Assembly (NCBI RefSeq): GCF_003119115.1
Contig: NZ_CP022365.1
Location: forward strand, 124,001 to 188,000
DNA: 64,000 nt
Direction of reading: 5' to 3'
Origin: Azospirillum sp. TSH58
Lineage (GTDB): Bacteria > Pseudomonadota > Alphaproteobacteria > Azospirillales > Azospirillaceae
Of the stretch, positions 36,253 to 45,816 are shown one piece after another. The translations under genes were made by a program, and so were the position numbers. The notes beneath the pieces were generated by a model. That model had not been told where the DNA came from and ran no database searches. It worked only from the letters and a program-made list of their open reading frames with translations. Each line of letters opens with the position of its first letter. Positions within the stretch are counted from its first letter, which is position 1.

Positions 36253-36364
36253 ACGGGGTGCGGACGGACATTCGGGCGCGTTGCCCTGGCGGGGACGGGC
36301 GGGTACTCTCCCGCCGACCTTGCCCGAACAGCGTCCGCACAACCGTCAAGGACCTCGACCGCCC

Positions 36365-38023
36365 GTGTCCAACGCCGCCATCTACTTCCACCCCGACGGT
36401 TACGAGACCGCGCGGGCGGACCTGAAGGGCCGCCATGTGGCGGGGGAATCCTTCCTCGTCGGTTTCTTCCGGCACTCCGGATTGAACGGCTTCGCCTGTC
36501 ACGCCGACGGACCGGAGCAGGCGCGCCTGTTCGCCGATCTCGCCGCCCGCCACGCTCCGGGACGGGAGGTGGCGCTCTACCCGACCGGTGAACCGTCGCG
36601 GCTGGCCCGCGTGGGCTGTCTGTTCCTGCCCGGACCGGGCATCGACCAGTTCGCCTGGCGCCGCCGCTCCCGCGACCAGCGCGGCTACAGCCTGTGCGGC
36701 ATCACCCACACGACCTCGGAGTCCCCGCATGCCCTGGGCGCCCTGGCCACCGCGCCGGTGCAGCCGTGGGACGCGGTGATCTGCACCTCCTGGGCGGCCC
36801 GCGCCTCGGTGGAGGCGGTTCTGGAGCCCTACGCGGAATATCTGCGCGACCGGCTGGGCGCCGCCGAGGTCCCGATGCCCCATTTGCCGGTGATCCCGCT
36901 CGGCGTGGACACGGACGCCTTCCGCTTCGGCCCGGCGGACCGCGGCGCGGAGCGCGCGGCGCTGGGCATCGGCGAGGACGACGTCGCGGTGCTGTTCATG
37001 GGCCGCCTCAGCTTCCACGCCAAGGCGCACCCGATCGCCATGTATCTGGCGCTGGAGGAGGCGGCCCGGCGGACCGGCAAGCGGTTCCATCTGATCCAGG
37101 CCGGCTGGTTCGGCAACGACGCCATCGGCGCCGCCTTCATCCAGGGGGCCAGGCGTTATTGCCCCAGCGTCAACGCCATCTTCCTGGACGGCCGGAAGCC
37201 GGAGGTGCGGACCCGGATATGGGCCGCCGCCGACCTGTTCACCTCGCTGGTGGACAACGTGCAGGAAACCTTCGGGATCTCCCCGGTGGAGGCGATGGCG
37301 GCCGGGCTGCCCTGCGTCGTCACCGACTGGAACGGCTATCGCGAGACGGTGCGCGACGGGGTGGACGGGTTCCGGATTCCCACCATCCTGCCGCCGCCGG
37401 GCACCGGACCCGATTTCGCCGACCGCTACGCCGCCGGGCTGGACACCTATGATTTCTACATCGGGCGCGTCTCGCAGGTGAGCGCCGTCGACGTGACGGC
37501 GGCGGCGGCGGCCTACGCGCGACTGGCCGCGGACCCCGCGCTGCGCCGCCGCATGGGCGAGGCCGGGCGGGCCCGCGCCGTCGCCACGTTCGACTGGAAG
37601 GCGATCATCCCGCAGTATCTCGACGTCTGGCGCCAGTTGTCCGACATCCGCCGCCACGCCGCGGAACGCGCCCCGCGCCGTCCCGACCGCGACGGCAACC
37701 CGCTACGCCCCGACCCCCTGCGGATGTTCGCGTCCTACCCGACACGCCACCTGTCCCCGTCCACGCGGCTGATGCGGGCGGGCAGCCTCGCCCGCGCGGG
37801 GGTGGCCGATGCCCTGGCGGCGCTGCACGCCGACCCGCTGAACTCCACGGCGCGCGGCGGCACCGTGTCTCCGGCCGCCGACCTCGTCCTGGCGCTGGAC
37901 TCTCTCGATCCGCCGGGCCGCACGGTCGCCGACATCCTGACCCTGGTGCCGGAGGAGCGCCGCCTGCTGCTGCTGCGCAGTCTCGCCCACCTGCTGAAGT
38001 ACGGCTTCGTTCACGAAGCGTGA
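36365..38023 (+). CDS. GT4-family glycosyltransferase
   Basis: About 552 residues. The GT-B donor half is clear: VIPLGVDTDAFRFGP, AVLFMGRLSFHAKAHPIAMYLAL, and ETFGISPVEAMAAGLPCVVTDWNGYRETV with the E-x7-E pattern. It differs from neighbours in a ~110-residue C-terminal tail (from ~430) rich in Ala, Leu and Arg. The GTG at 36365 begins SNAAIYFHPDGYETARADL directly and has AAGGA ~12 nt upstream; an ATG at 36281 would add 28 residues of low-complexity Pro/Arg. It precedes the rhamnose genes by about 250 bp. Confidence 0.87.
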   Translation: MSNAAIYFHPDGYETARADLKGRHVAGESFLVGFFRHSGLNGFACHADGPEQARLFADLAARHAPGREVALYPTGEPSRLARVGCLFLPGPGIDQFAWRRRSRDQRGYSLCGITHTTSESPHALGALATAPVQPWDAVICTSWAARASVEAVLEPYAEYLRDRLGAAEVPMPHLPVIPLGVDTDAFRFGPADRGAERAALGIGEDDVAVLFMGRLSFHAKAHPIAMYLALEEAARRTGKRFHLIQAGWFGNDAIGAAFIQGARRYCPSVNAIFLDGRKPEVRTRIWAAADLFTSLVDNVQETFGISPVEAMAAGLPCVVTDWNGYRETVRDGVDGFRIPTILPPPGTGPDFADRYAAGLDTYDFYIGRVSQVSAVDVTAAAAAYARLAADPALRRRMGEAGRARAVATFDWKAIIPQYLDVWRQLSDIRRHAAERAPRRPDRDGNPLRPDPLRMFASYPTRHLSPSTRLMRAGSLARAGVADALAALHADPLNSTARGGTVSPAADLVLALDSLDPPGRTVADILTLVPEERRLLLLRSLAHLLKYGFVHEA

Positions 38024-38230
38024 TCGACACAGGGGATGATGTCCCAAGTTATGCACGGGTTTCAGCCCGCTTTCCCTTGCGATGCAACAGGGGTTTGCGC
38101 TAAAGAACGGACTATTCCACTTGTTTTTCGACGACGGCTGGCATCCTGACGAAACAATCGATGCAACCGATGGTCCGCCCATGCTGGCACGTCGCTTCGC
38201 CAACCGTCGCAATGCGCTTGGACTCCCTTC

Positions 38231-38252
38231 AGCCTCGCTGCGCGGGGCTTTC
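38231..38252 (+). terminator. Possible terminator or attenuator hairpin before rfbC
   Basis: AGCCTCGC pairs with GCGGGGCT (one G-T pair) around a 3-base loop, followed by a short, interrupted T run, ending just before the rfbC start. It could end transcripts from the GT4 gene or attenuate the rhamnose operon. Confidence 0.35.
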
Positions 38253-38273
38253 TGACCGATGGAATCCTTCCCT

Positions 38274-38837
38274 ATGCAGGTAACGCCAACCCCGCTGTCC
38301 GATGTCCGACTGGTCGTGCCGAAGCGGTTCGGCGATGCACGGGGATATTTCGTCGAAACCTGGAATGAGCAGGCTTTCGCCCTGAACGGCCTGGAGCGGC
38401 GCTGGGTCCAGGACAACCAATCCCTGTCCGCCACGCCGGGCACGGTGCGCGGCCTGCATTACCAGCTCGCCCCCTGTGCGCAGACCAAGCTGATCCGGGT
38501 GTTGAACGGGCGCATCCTGGACGTCGCGGTGGACATCCGCCGCGGGTCGCCGACCTTCGGGCAGCACATCGCGGTGGAACTGACCGCCGATGGGTTGGAA
38601 CAGCTCTTCATTCCCGCCGGCTTCGCGCACGGCTTCTGCACGCTGGAACCGCACACCGTCGTCGCCTACAAGGTCGACGCTCCTTATTCGCGGGAGTGCG
38701 AGCGGGCGATTCTCTGGAACGATCCGGCGCTCGGGATCGACTGGCCGGCCCTGGCCGGCGCGTCGGTCTCGGACAAGGACGCGGTGGCGCCGCGGCTGGC
38801 GGATGCGACGGATCTGTTCGACACGCGGCCTGCGTGA
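38274..38837 (+). CDS. rfbC: dTDP-4-dehydrorhamnose 3,5-epimerase
   Basis: About 187 residues, normal RfbC/RmlC size. It epimerises C3 and C5 of dTDP-6-deoxy-4-keto-glucose. The cupin-like family motifs are present: GDARGYFVETWNEQAF, the catalytic His in VRGLHYQL, LDVAVDIRRGSPTFGQ, IPAGFAHGFCTL and the Tyr-containing AYKVDAPYS. I take the ATG at 38274, which has GGAA 8 bases upstream; the ATG at 38259 would add five residues. First gene of the rhamnose run rfbC-rfbB-rfbD-rfbA. Confidence 0.95.
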   Translation: MQVTPTPLSDVRLVVPKRFGDARGYFVETWNEQAFALNGLERRWVQDNQSLSATPGTVRGLHYQLAPCAQTKLIRVLNGRILDVAVDIRRGSPTFGQHIAVELTADGLEQLFIPAGFAHGFCTLEPHTVVAYKVDAPYSRECERAILWNDPALGIDWPALAGASVSDKDAVAPRLADATDLFDTRPA

Positions 38838-38930
38838 CACCGGCGCTCATCCGGTGCCGGGATCTTGTGAGCGTTTGGTTTCTTGACGGTTCGATGGCGC
38901 CTTCTGGAAAGGCGCAGCAGGGGGAATGGC

Positions 38931-40028
38931 ATGCGCATATTGGTGACGGGCGGTGCGGGCTTCATCGGCTCGGCCTTCATCCGCTGGGTCATGGCGAACA
39001 CGGCGGCCTCGGTCGTCAACGTGGACAAGCTCACCTACGCCGCGGATCTCGAAAGCCTGGCTCCCTTCGCGGGAAACCCGCGCTACGCCTTCGAACAGGT
39101 GGACATCTGTGACGAGGCGGAACTGCGCCGCGTCTTCGCCGATCATCGCCCCACGGCGGTCATCCATCTGGCGGCGGAAACCCATGTGGACCGCTCCATC
39201 GACGGTCCGATGGCCTTCGTGCAGACCAACGTCGTCGGCACGGTCACCCTGCTGCGCGTCTCGCTCGATTATTGGCGCGGGCTGGAGGGCGCGGCGAAGA
39301 CCGCCTTCCGCTTCCACCACGTCTCCACCGACGAGGTGTTCGGCACGCTGGGCGACGACGGGCGCTTTTCCGAGACCACGCCTTACGCGCCCAATTCCCC
39401 CTATTCGGCCAGCAAGGCGGCGTCCGATCATTTCGTGCGCGCCTGGCACGAGACCTACGGCCTGCCGACGGTGGCCAGCAACTGCTCCAACAACTACGGC
39501 TGCTGGCAGTTTCCGGAGAAGCTGATCCCGCTGATGACGCTGAAGGCGCTGCAGGGCCAGACCCTGCCGGTCTATGGCAGCGGCCTGAATGTGCGCGATT
39601 GGCTGTATGTGGACGACCACGCCTCGGCGCTGTGGACCATCCTGACCACCGGACGGCTGGGCGAGAGCTACAACGTCGGCGGCGACAGCGAGCGCCGCAA
39701 CATCGACGTGGTGCACGCCATCTGCGATCTGGTGGACGAGCTGGCCGGTCCGCTCCCCGGCGGGCCGCGGCGGAACCTCATCACCCACGTCACCGACCGG
39801 CCCGGCCACGACCACCGCTACGCGATCGACGCCACCAAGCTGAAGGACGAACTGGGCTGGACGCCCGCCGAGACCTTCGAGACCGGCATCCGCCGCACGG
39901 TCGCCTGGTACCTGGGCAACCGCGCCTGGTGGGAGCGCCTGTCCGCCGGTTACGCCGGCCAGCGTCTCGGCGTGGCTCCCGCCGCTTCCCAGGCCGCCCT
40001 CCAAACCGCCGCCCAAACCGCCGAGTGA
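38931..40028 (+). CDS. rfbB: dTDP-glucose 4,6-dehydratase
   Basis: About 365 residues. NAD-binding [19 protein letters not shown] is at the very N-terminus, the catalytic Thr-Asp-Glu is in VSTDEVFG, and the YxxxK is in [30 protein letters not shown] and [12 protein letters not shown] are diagnostic of RfbB/RmlB. It makes dTDP-4-keto-6-deoxyglucose, the substrate of RfbC. The ATG at 38931 follows AGGGGGAA. It is followed 14 bp later by rfbD. Confidence 0.97.
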   Translation: MRILVTGGAGFIGSAFIRWVMANTAASVVNVDKLTYAADLESLAPFAGNPRYAFEQVDICDEAELRRVFADHRPTAVIHLAAETHVDRSIDGPMAFVQTNVVGTVTLLRVSLDYWRGLEGAAKTAFRFHHVSTDEVFGTLGDDGRFSETTPYAPNSPYSASKAASDHFVRAWHETYGLPTVASNCSNNYGCWQFPEKLIPLMTLKALQGQTLPVYGSGLNVRDWLYVDDHASALWTILTTGRLGESYNVGGDSERRNIDVVHAICDLVDELAGPLPGGPRRNLITHVTDRPGHDHRYAIDATKLKDELGWTPAETFETGIRRTVAWYLGNRAWWERLSAGYAGQRLGVAPAASQAALQTAAQTAE

Positions 40029-40042
40029 CCGGAGCCGCCGCC

Positions 40043-40947
40043 ATGGGCACCATTCTCATCTTCGGCGCCAACGGACAGGTCGGTTTCGAACTGCTGCGCA
40101 CCGCCTGGGCACCGGGCCTGACCCCGGTCGGGCTGACCCGCGCGGCCGGCGACGTCACCGACGCGCCGGCGGTGGCCGCGGCCATGGCTGCCCATGGTCC
40201 GGCGCTGGTCGTCAACGCCTCGGCCTACACCGCGGTGGACAAGGCGGAAAGCGAACGCGATGCGGCCTTCGCGGTCAACCGCGACGGCCCGGCCAACCTG
40301 GCCCGCGCCTGCGCCGCCGCCGGGGTGCCGCTGATCCACATCTCCACCGACTATGTTTTCGACGGGGCCAGCAAGTCCACCCCCTGGACCGAAGAGGATC
40401 CCGTCGCCCCGCAGGGAGTCTACGCCGCCAGCAAGCTGGCCGGCGAGGAGGCCGTGCGGGAGGCCCAGCCCGACCATGTGATCCTGCGCACCGCCTGGGT
40501 GTTCGGGGCGCACGGGCACAACTTCGTCAAGACCATGCTGCGGCTGGCCCGTGAGCGGGACGAGCTTCGGGTCGTCGCCGACCAGCACGGCTGCCCCACC
40601 CCGGCGGCGGCCATCGCCGCCGCCATCGCCACCATCGCGCAGGCGCGGCTGATCGGCGGGGGCTGGACGCCCGGTACCTTCCATTATGGCGGAGCGCCGG
40701 CCACCACCTGGCACGGCTTCGCCGACCGCATCGTCGAGCACGCCGCCGACCGCATCGGGCGCCGCCCGACCGTGACCGCCATCACGACCGCCGATTTTCC
40801 GACGCCGGCCCGGCGACCCGCCAATTCCGTTCTCGACACCGCGCGTCTCGGCCAGGCCTACGGCATTCCGCCAGCGGACTGGATGGCCGGCCTCGACCGG
40901 GTGCTGGACGACATCCTCGACGAAACCCAGGGCGTGGGGACAAAGGC

Positions 40948-40951
<4 letters not shown>
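40043..40951 (+). CDS. rfbD: dTDP-4-dehydrorhamnose reductase
   Basis: About 302 residues. SDR motif [16 protein letters not shown], the conserved [16 protein letters not shown], the catalytic Thr in [10 protein letters not shown] and the YxxxK in [10 protein letters not shown], and [18 protein letters not shown] are all family hallmarks. It reduces the 4-keto intermediate to dTDP-L-rhamnose with NAD(P)H. GGAG lies 9 bases before the ATG. Its stop overlaps the rfbA ATG (ATGA), so the two are translationally coupled. Confidence 0.97.
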
Positions 40952-41814
<863 letters not shown>

Positions 41815-41835
41815 CCGCGTCCAGACCGCCGCGCC

Positions 41836-42687
41836 ATGATCGTGCGCGCCGAAGGTTTTCTCGAAGAGGTCGGCCCACGGGTGACGGGATGGGCGTGGCT
41901 GCCAGCCGAACCGGCCCGGCGGCTGCGCCTGTCGATCCAGCTGGACGCCGGCTCCGGAAACGTCCTGCGGCTGGACACGCTCGCCGACCGATACCGCGGG
42001 GACCTGCAGTCGGCCGGCAAGGGGGACGGACGCTATGGCTTCTCCATGGCGGTTCCCGCCGCGTTCGCGGCGCACGAGCATGATGTGGACCTGCGGTTTC
42101 CCGATTTCCCTGGCATCCGCCTGAGCGGCGCGCCGCGCCGCGCCATCCCCGTGCTTGGCCCGGTGACGCTGCGCGCCGTGCACCCTGTACACGGCGACGT
42201 GGAGCGGCTGAGCGGCTTCCTGGCCGGCATGGTCCGGCTGCAGGGCGGTTCCGCCGCCGCCGTGCCGGACGCCGAGGCCATCCGCTCCTGGCTCGCCACG
42301 CGCGGGTCGGATGGGGCGGAGCGCGGCTGGCTGGTAGCGGAACGGAACGGGCGCCTCGTCGGGCATTGCCGGATCGGGCCGGATTGGCCGGCGGCGCCGG
42401 GGACGGGCGGGCTTGCCCTGGGCATTGAACTTCACCCGGACGTCCGCAGCCACGGTCTGGGCCACGCCCTGATGCGGGCGGCGGAAGGTTGGGCGGCCGG
42501 GCGCGGCGCACGGTTGGAACTGGCGGTTCTGCCACACAACGCACGCGCCCTAAACCTGTACCGCAGACTGGGTTACGCCGACCTTGGCCCTGTGCCGCAC
42601 CCGGCGACGGGGGAGATACACCGCCACATGGCACGGCCCTTGTCCCCGCGCGCCACCCCGCAGGGCGGCATCACCTTGGTTCTGTAG
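41836..42687 (+). CDS. GNAT acetyltransferase with N-terminal GWA domain
   Basis: 283 residues. Residues 1-80 are a small beta-rich domain with the pattern GPRVTGWAWLPAEPARRL... RYRGDL ... GRYGFSMAVP, which also occurs in the giant glycosyltransferase at 24.6 kb and twice in the GT2 protein at 58.0 kb. Residues ~115-270 are a GNAT fold: VTLRAVHPVHGDVERL, the acetyl-CoA loop region ELHPDVRSHGLGHALMRAAE (a variant of R/Q-x-x-G-x-G/A) and NARALNLYRRLGY. It may N- or O-acetylate a sugar of the rhamnose-containing glycan (inference). It is cotranscribed with rfbCBDA and converges with the Sel1 gene after 9 bp. Confidence 0.78.
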   Translation: MIVRAEGFLEEVGPRVTGWAWLPAEPARRLRLSIQLDAGSGNVLRLDTLADRYRGDLQSAGKGDGRYGFSMAVPAAFAAHEHDVDLRFPDFPGIRLSGAPRRAIPVLGPVTLRAVHPVHGDVERLSGFLAGMVRLQGGSAAAVPDAEAIRSWLATRGSDGAERGWLVAERNGRLVGHCRIGPDWPAAPGTGGLALGIELHPDVRSHGLGHALMRAAEGWAAGRGARLELAVLPHNARALNLYRRLGYADLGPVPHPATGEIHRHMARPLSPRATPQGGITLVL

Positions 42688-42696
42688 GCGCCACCC

Positions 42697-44406
42697 TCAT
42701 CCTTCGCCGGCGGCGCGCGACCGTTCCCCGGCCTCGGGCTCGGAGGCGTTGGAGGGAGGGGGAACCGGCAGCCGTTCCAGCAACGCCTTGGCGCGCTCAT
42801 CGCCGAGCGCCGCTCCCCGCTCCAGCCAGGCGCGGGCCTGCGCAAAATCCTTGCGATCGCTCCAGTGGCCATACAGTTCGCCAAGCGCCGTCATGGCCGC
42901 AGGCTCCCTCTGATCGGCGGCGGCGGTCAGCCAGCGGATCGCTTCCGCGATGTCGCGCTCCCCGCCGAGCCCCTGCATGCGGAAACGGCCCAGATTGACC
43001 ATCGCTCCGACATGGCCCTGTTCGGCGGCCTTCGACGACCACAGGGCGGCGGCGGCGTAATCCTGCGTGACACCATCGCCGGCCGCGAGCGCCGCCCCCA
43101 GGCGAAACTGGGCCAGCACGCTGCCCTGGCTCGCCGCGCGCTCCAACCACTGGATCGCGCCCACCGGGTCGCGCGGAACGCCCAGACCCAAGCTGTGCAG
43201 CATGCCGATGTTGTAGACCGCATCGGTGTTGCCCTGGTCGGCCGCCCGGCGGAACCAGTCGAGCGCCCGATCGTAATCACGCGTCACGCCGCGCCCTTCG
43301 GCGTAGAAGGTGCCGATTCGCAGCTGCGCCTGGGGGTCGCCCTGCCCGGCCGCCCGCTCCAGCCAACGGGCCCCCTCCATCTCGTCGCGCGGCACGCCCG
43401 CTCCGGTGAAGTACATCTGGGAAATGATCTTCTGGGCCTCGCGGTGGCCAAGTTCCCCCGCGGCGCGGTACCACGTCGCGGCGTCGAACAGATTGGGCTG
43501 CATCCCGCCGCCCCGGCTGTTCAGGTGGCCAAGCTGCAGCATGGCTTCCGCGTCGCCCTGCACCGCGGCCTTGCGCAGCCAGGTTTCCGCGTGGTGGGGA
43601 TCGGCGGGCACGCCCAACCCGCGCGCGTAGAGCAGGCCCAGCGCCCTTTGCGCGGCCGCGGCTCCCGCCTCCGCCGCCTTGCGGAACCAACCCGCCGCCT
43701 CGGCGTAATCCTGCTCGACGCCCAGCCCGGCGGCATACTGGGTGCCGATGTAATAGCAGGCCATGACGTTCTTCTGCTCGGCCGCCTTGAGGAACCAGCG
43801 GTGAGCCTCGACGGGATCGGACGTTCCGCTGTAGCCGCCCCCCAACAGGGTTCCAAGCCCGAGTTGAGCCGCCGCGTTGCCCTGTTCGGCGGCGATGCGG
43901 TACCAGCGCTCCGCCTCCGCATAATCGGGGGCGATGCCGAAACCGGAGGCGTGCATGTAGCCGAGCATGGCTTGGGCGCCGACGACCCCGCCTTCGGCGG
44001 CAGCCCGCGCCCAGCGCAGCGCTTCCTTGTAATCCTGCTCGATCTTCAGGCCGTTGGGGAAGAGAACGGACAGCGCCTCGTCGGTGGGCACGACCCCCTT
44101 GGGCTGGCCGCATCCATAATAATAAATCTCGGCCAGCCGGGCCTGGGCCTCGCCATGGCCCTGGTCGGCCGCCTGCCGGTACCAGCCGACCGCGTCCACC
44201 GCGTTGCGCACCACACCTTGGCCCAAGTCGTACAGGCGCCCCAGACGGTACTGGGCATCGGCATGGCCGGCACGGGCCGCGGCCAGCCAAGCATCAAGCG
44301 CCGCCTTGTAGTCCTTGCGCTCGTGCGCCTTCAGCCCCTTGGCCAGATCGTCTTCCGGCGATGGGGAGCCGAACAACCGTCCAGCGGCCTTGATGAGGTT
44401 GCGCAT
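42697..44406 (-). CDS. Sel1-repeat (SLR) protein
   Basis: About 569 residues built almost wholly of 36-residue Sel1-like repeats; typical units read AQYRLGRLYDLGQGV, WYRQAADQGHGEAQARLA, AQLRIGTFYAEGRGVTRDYDRALDWFRRAADQGN. I count roughly fourteen. Such alpha/alpha solenoids are scaffolds for protein-protein contacts; in several bacteria they tie envelope or exopolysaccharide regulation to other machines. There is no Sec signal. GAGG lies five bases before the ATG at 44406. It follows the HlyD gene by about 50 bp on the same strand, so it may be the third gene of the type I secretion operon and work with it. Confidence 0.88.
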   Translation of the reverse strand: MRNLIKAAGRLFGSPSPEDDLAKGLKAHERKDYKAALDAWLAAARAGHADAQYRLGRLYDLGQGVVRNAVDAVGWYRQAADQGHGEAQARLAEIYYYGCGQPKGVVPTDEALSVLFPNGLKIEQDYKEALRWARAAAEGGVVGAQAMLGYMHASGFGIAPDYAEAERWYRIAAEQGNAAAQLGLGTLLGGGYSGTSDPVEAHRWFLKAAEQKNVMACYYIGTQYAAGLGVEQDYAEAAGWFRKAAEAGAAAAQRALGLLYARGLGVPADPHHAETWLRKAAVQGDAEAMLQLGHLNSRGGGMQPNLFDAATWYRAAGELGHREAQKIISQMYFTGAGVPRDEMEGARWLERAAGQGDPQAQLRIGTFYAEGRGVTRDYDRALDWFRRAADQGNTDAVYNIGMLHSLGLGVPRDPVGAIQWLERAASQGSVLAQFRLGAALAAGDGVTQDYAAAALWSSKAAEQGHVGAMVNLGRFRMQGLGGERDIAEAIRWLTAAADQREPAAMTALGELYGHWSDRKDFAQARAWLERGAALGDERAKALLERLPVPPPSNASEPEAGERSRAAGEG

Positions 44407-44457
44407 CGGCCTCACACCCTTTCCCTAATTCTCACGCTGGAGGCAAAGCCCGGCGCC

Positions 44458-45816
44458 TTATGGCTCGCGCATGCCTTCCGCGCGGCTCTTCAGTGCCCCT
44501 TCGACGAGATAAGCGATGATGGTCCGGGTGCCGACCACGATGTCCGCCACCAGGGGCATGCCGGGCACCAGCCGGAAATCGGAGGGCACGTCGCGCAGGT
44601 TCACATCGGTCAGCTCGATCTTCGCGCGGAAGAACGGGCGCTGGGCCTGGGACTGGTCCTCACGACGGGTGAAGGAGTCCTCGCTGATCGTCCGGACCAC
44701 GCCCTTGGCCATCCCGTGCTCGATGAAACGGTAGGCTTCCAGCTTGACCTGCACCGAATCGCCCGGCTTGACGAAGCCCTGGTCGATGCCGGCGATTTCC
44801 GCCTCCACTTCAAGCTTCGCGTTCAGTGGCATCAGAGTGTAGATCGGCTGAGCCGATTCCACCACGGAACCGACGGAGTACTTCCCGACCTCCAGCACCA
44901 CGGCGTCCTCGATCGCCCGAAGCTCGACCAGATCACGCCTCTTCTGGGCCTTGGACAGCTCCTCGCGGACACGCTCCAGATCGACCTGACGGGCGGACAG
45001 GTCGGTCAGCACCGTGCTGCGCCACTGCTGGATATAGACCTCCCGCTCGGCGCGCAGGGCCTCCAGGTCGTGCATGGTGGTGCGGATGGCGTTCTCGCTG
45101 AGGCCAAGATTCCGCTCGGTCTCCACGCGGGTGTCGCTGGCGACCAGGGAGTTGAGGCGGCTGCCGGTCTGGTTCTTTTCCAGCGTCCGGCGCATCTCCT
45201 CGATCTCCCCGACGATCTTCAGGCGGGAGCGATAATGGTCGGCATCGGCCCGGCTGCTCTTGATCGTGGACTGCAGGGTCGCCATGCGCTGGTCGAAATT
45301 GGCGAGCTTGGCGGCATATTCAGCCTGACGATACTGCCAGATCGATTCCTGCAGGATCATGTCCTGATCCTTGCCGGCGACCTTGAAGGGCACGCCTTCG
45401 GCCTCGGCGCCCAGCCGGGCGATCTCCGCCGTGAACTTGGACACCTGGCGTTCGAGCTGGGCGACATCCGCGGCCGAGAAGGTCGGATCGAGCGTGGCCA
45501 GCACGTCGCCGCGCCGCACGGTCTGTCCGGCGCGGGCGTTCAGGCTGCGGATGATCGAAATCTCCAGCGGCTGCACGACGATGGTCGGCGCCTGGGAGAC
45601 GATGCGCCCTGTCGCGCTGACGACGCGGTCGAGTTTCATGACCGAGGCCAGCACGATGAACAGGATCACCATGCCAACGAGCACCCACACGACGATCCGG
45701 GCCTTGAACGGCTCCGGAGCGCCGGTGATTTCCGCAGTTTCCCCCTGGAAATCGTTGATGGCCTGCTCGGCGGCCAGATCAGGCTGTTGCGGCCGGCGTA
45801 AGAGGAGCGCGGTCAT
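44458..45816 (-). CDS. Type I secretion periplasmic adaptor (HlyD/PrtE family)
   Basis: 452 residues. A short cytoplasmic start is followed by one membrane helix (VVWVLVGMVILFIVLASVM), the lipoyl half motif LDRVVSATGRIVSQAPTIVVQPLEISII, a long alpha-helical hairpin (~100-300), the second lipoyl half, and the family's C-terminal VRTISEDSFTRRE ... PGMPLVADIVVGTRTIIAYLV. HlyD proteins bridge the inner-membrane ABC exporter to an outer-membrane TolC-type channel. It overlaps the 3' end of the HlyB-like gene by 38 bp. GGGAAG precedes the ATG. No TolC gene is in the window. Confidence 0.95.
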   Translation of the reverse strand: MTALLLRRPQQPDLAAEQAINDFQGETAEITGAPEPFKARIVVWVLVGMVILFIVLASVMKLDRVVSATGRIVSQAPTIVVQPLEISIIRSLNARAGQTVRRGDVLATLDPTFSAADVAQLERQVSKFTAEIARLGAEAEGVPFKVAGKDQDMILQESIWQYRQAEYAAKLANFDQRMATLQSTIKSSRADADHYRSRLKIVGEIEEMRRTLEKNQTGSRLNSLVASDTRVETERNLGLSENAIRTTMHDLEALRAEREVYIQQWRSTVLTDLSARQVDLERVREELSKAQKRRDLVELRAIEDAVVLEVGKYSVGSVVESAQPIYTLMPLNAKLEVEAEIAGIDQGFVKPGDSVQVKLEAYRFIEHGMAKGVVRTISEDSFTRREDQSQAQRPFFRAKIELTDVNLRDVPSDFRLVPGMPLVADIVVGTRTIIAYLVEGALKSRAEGMREP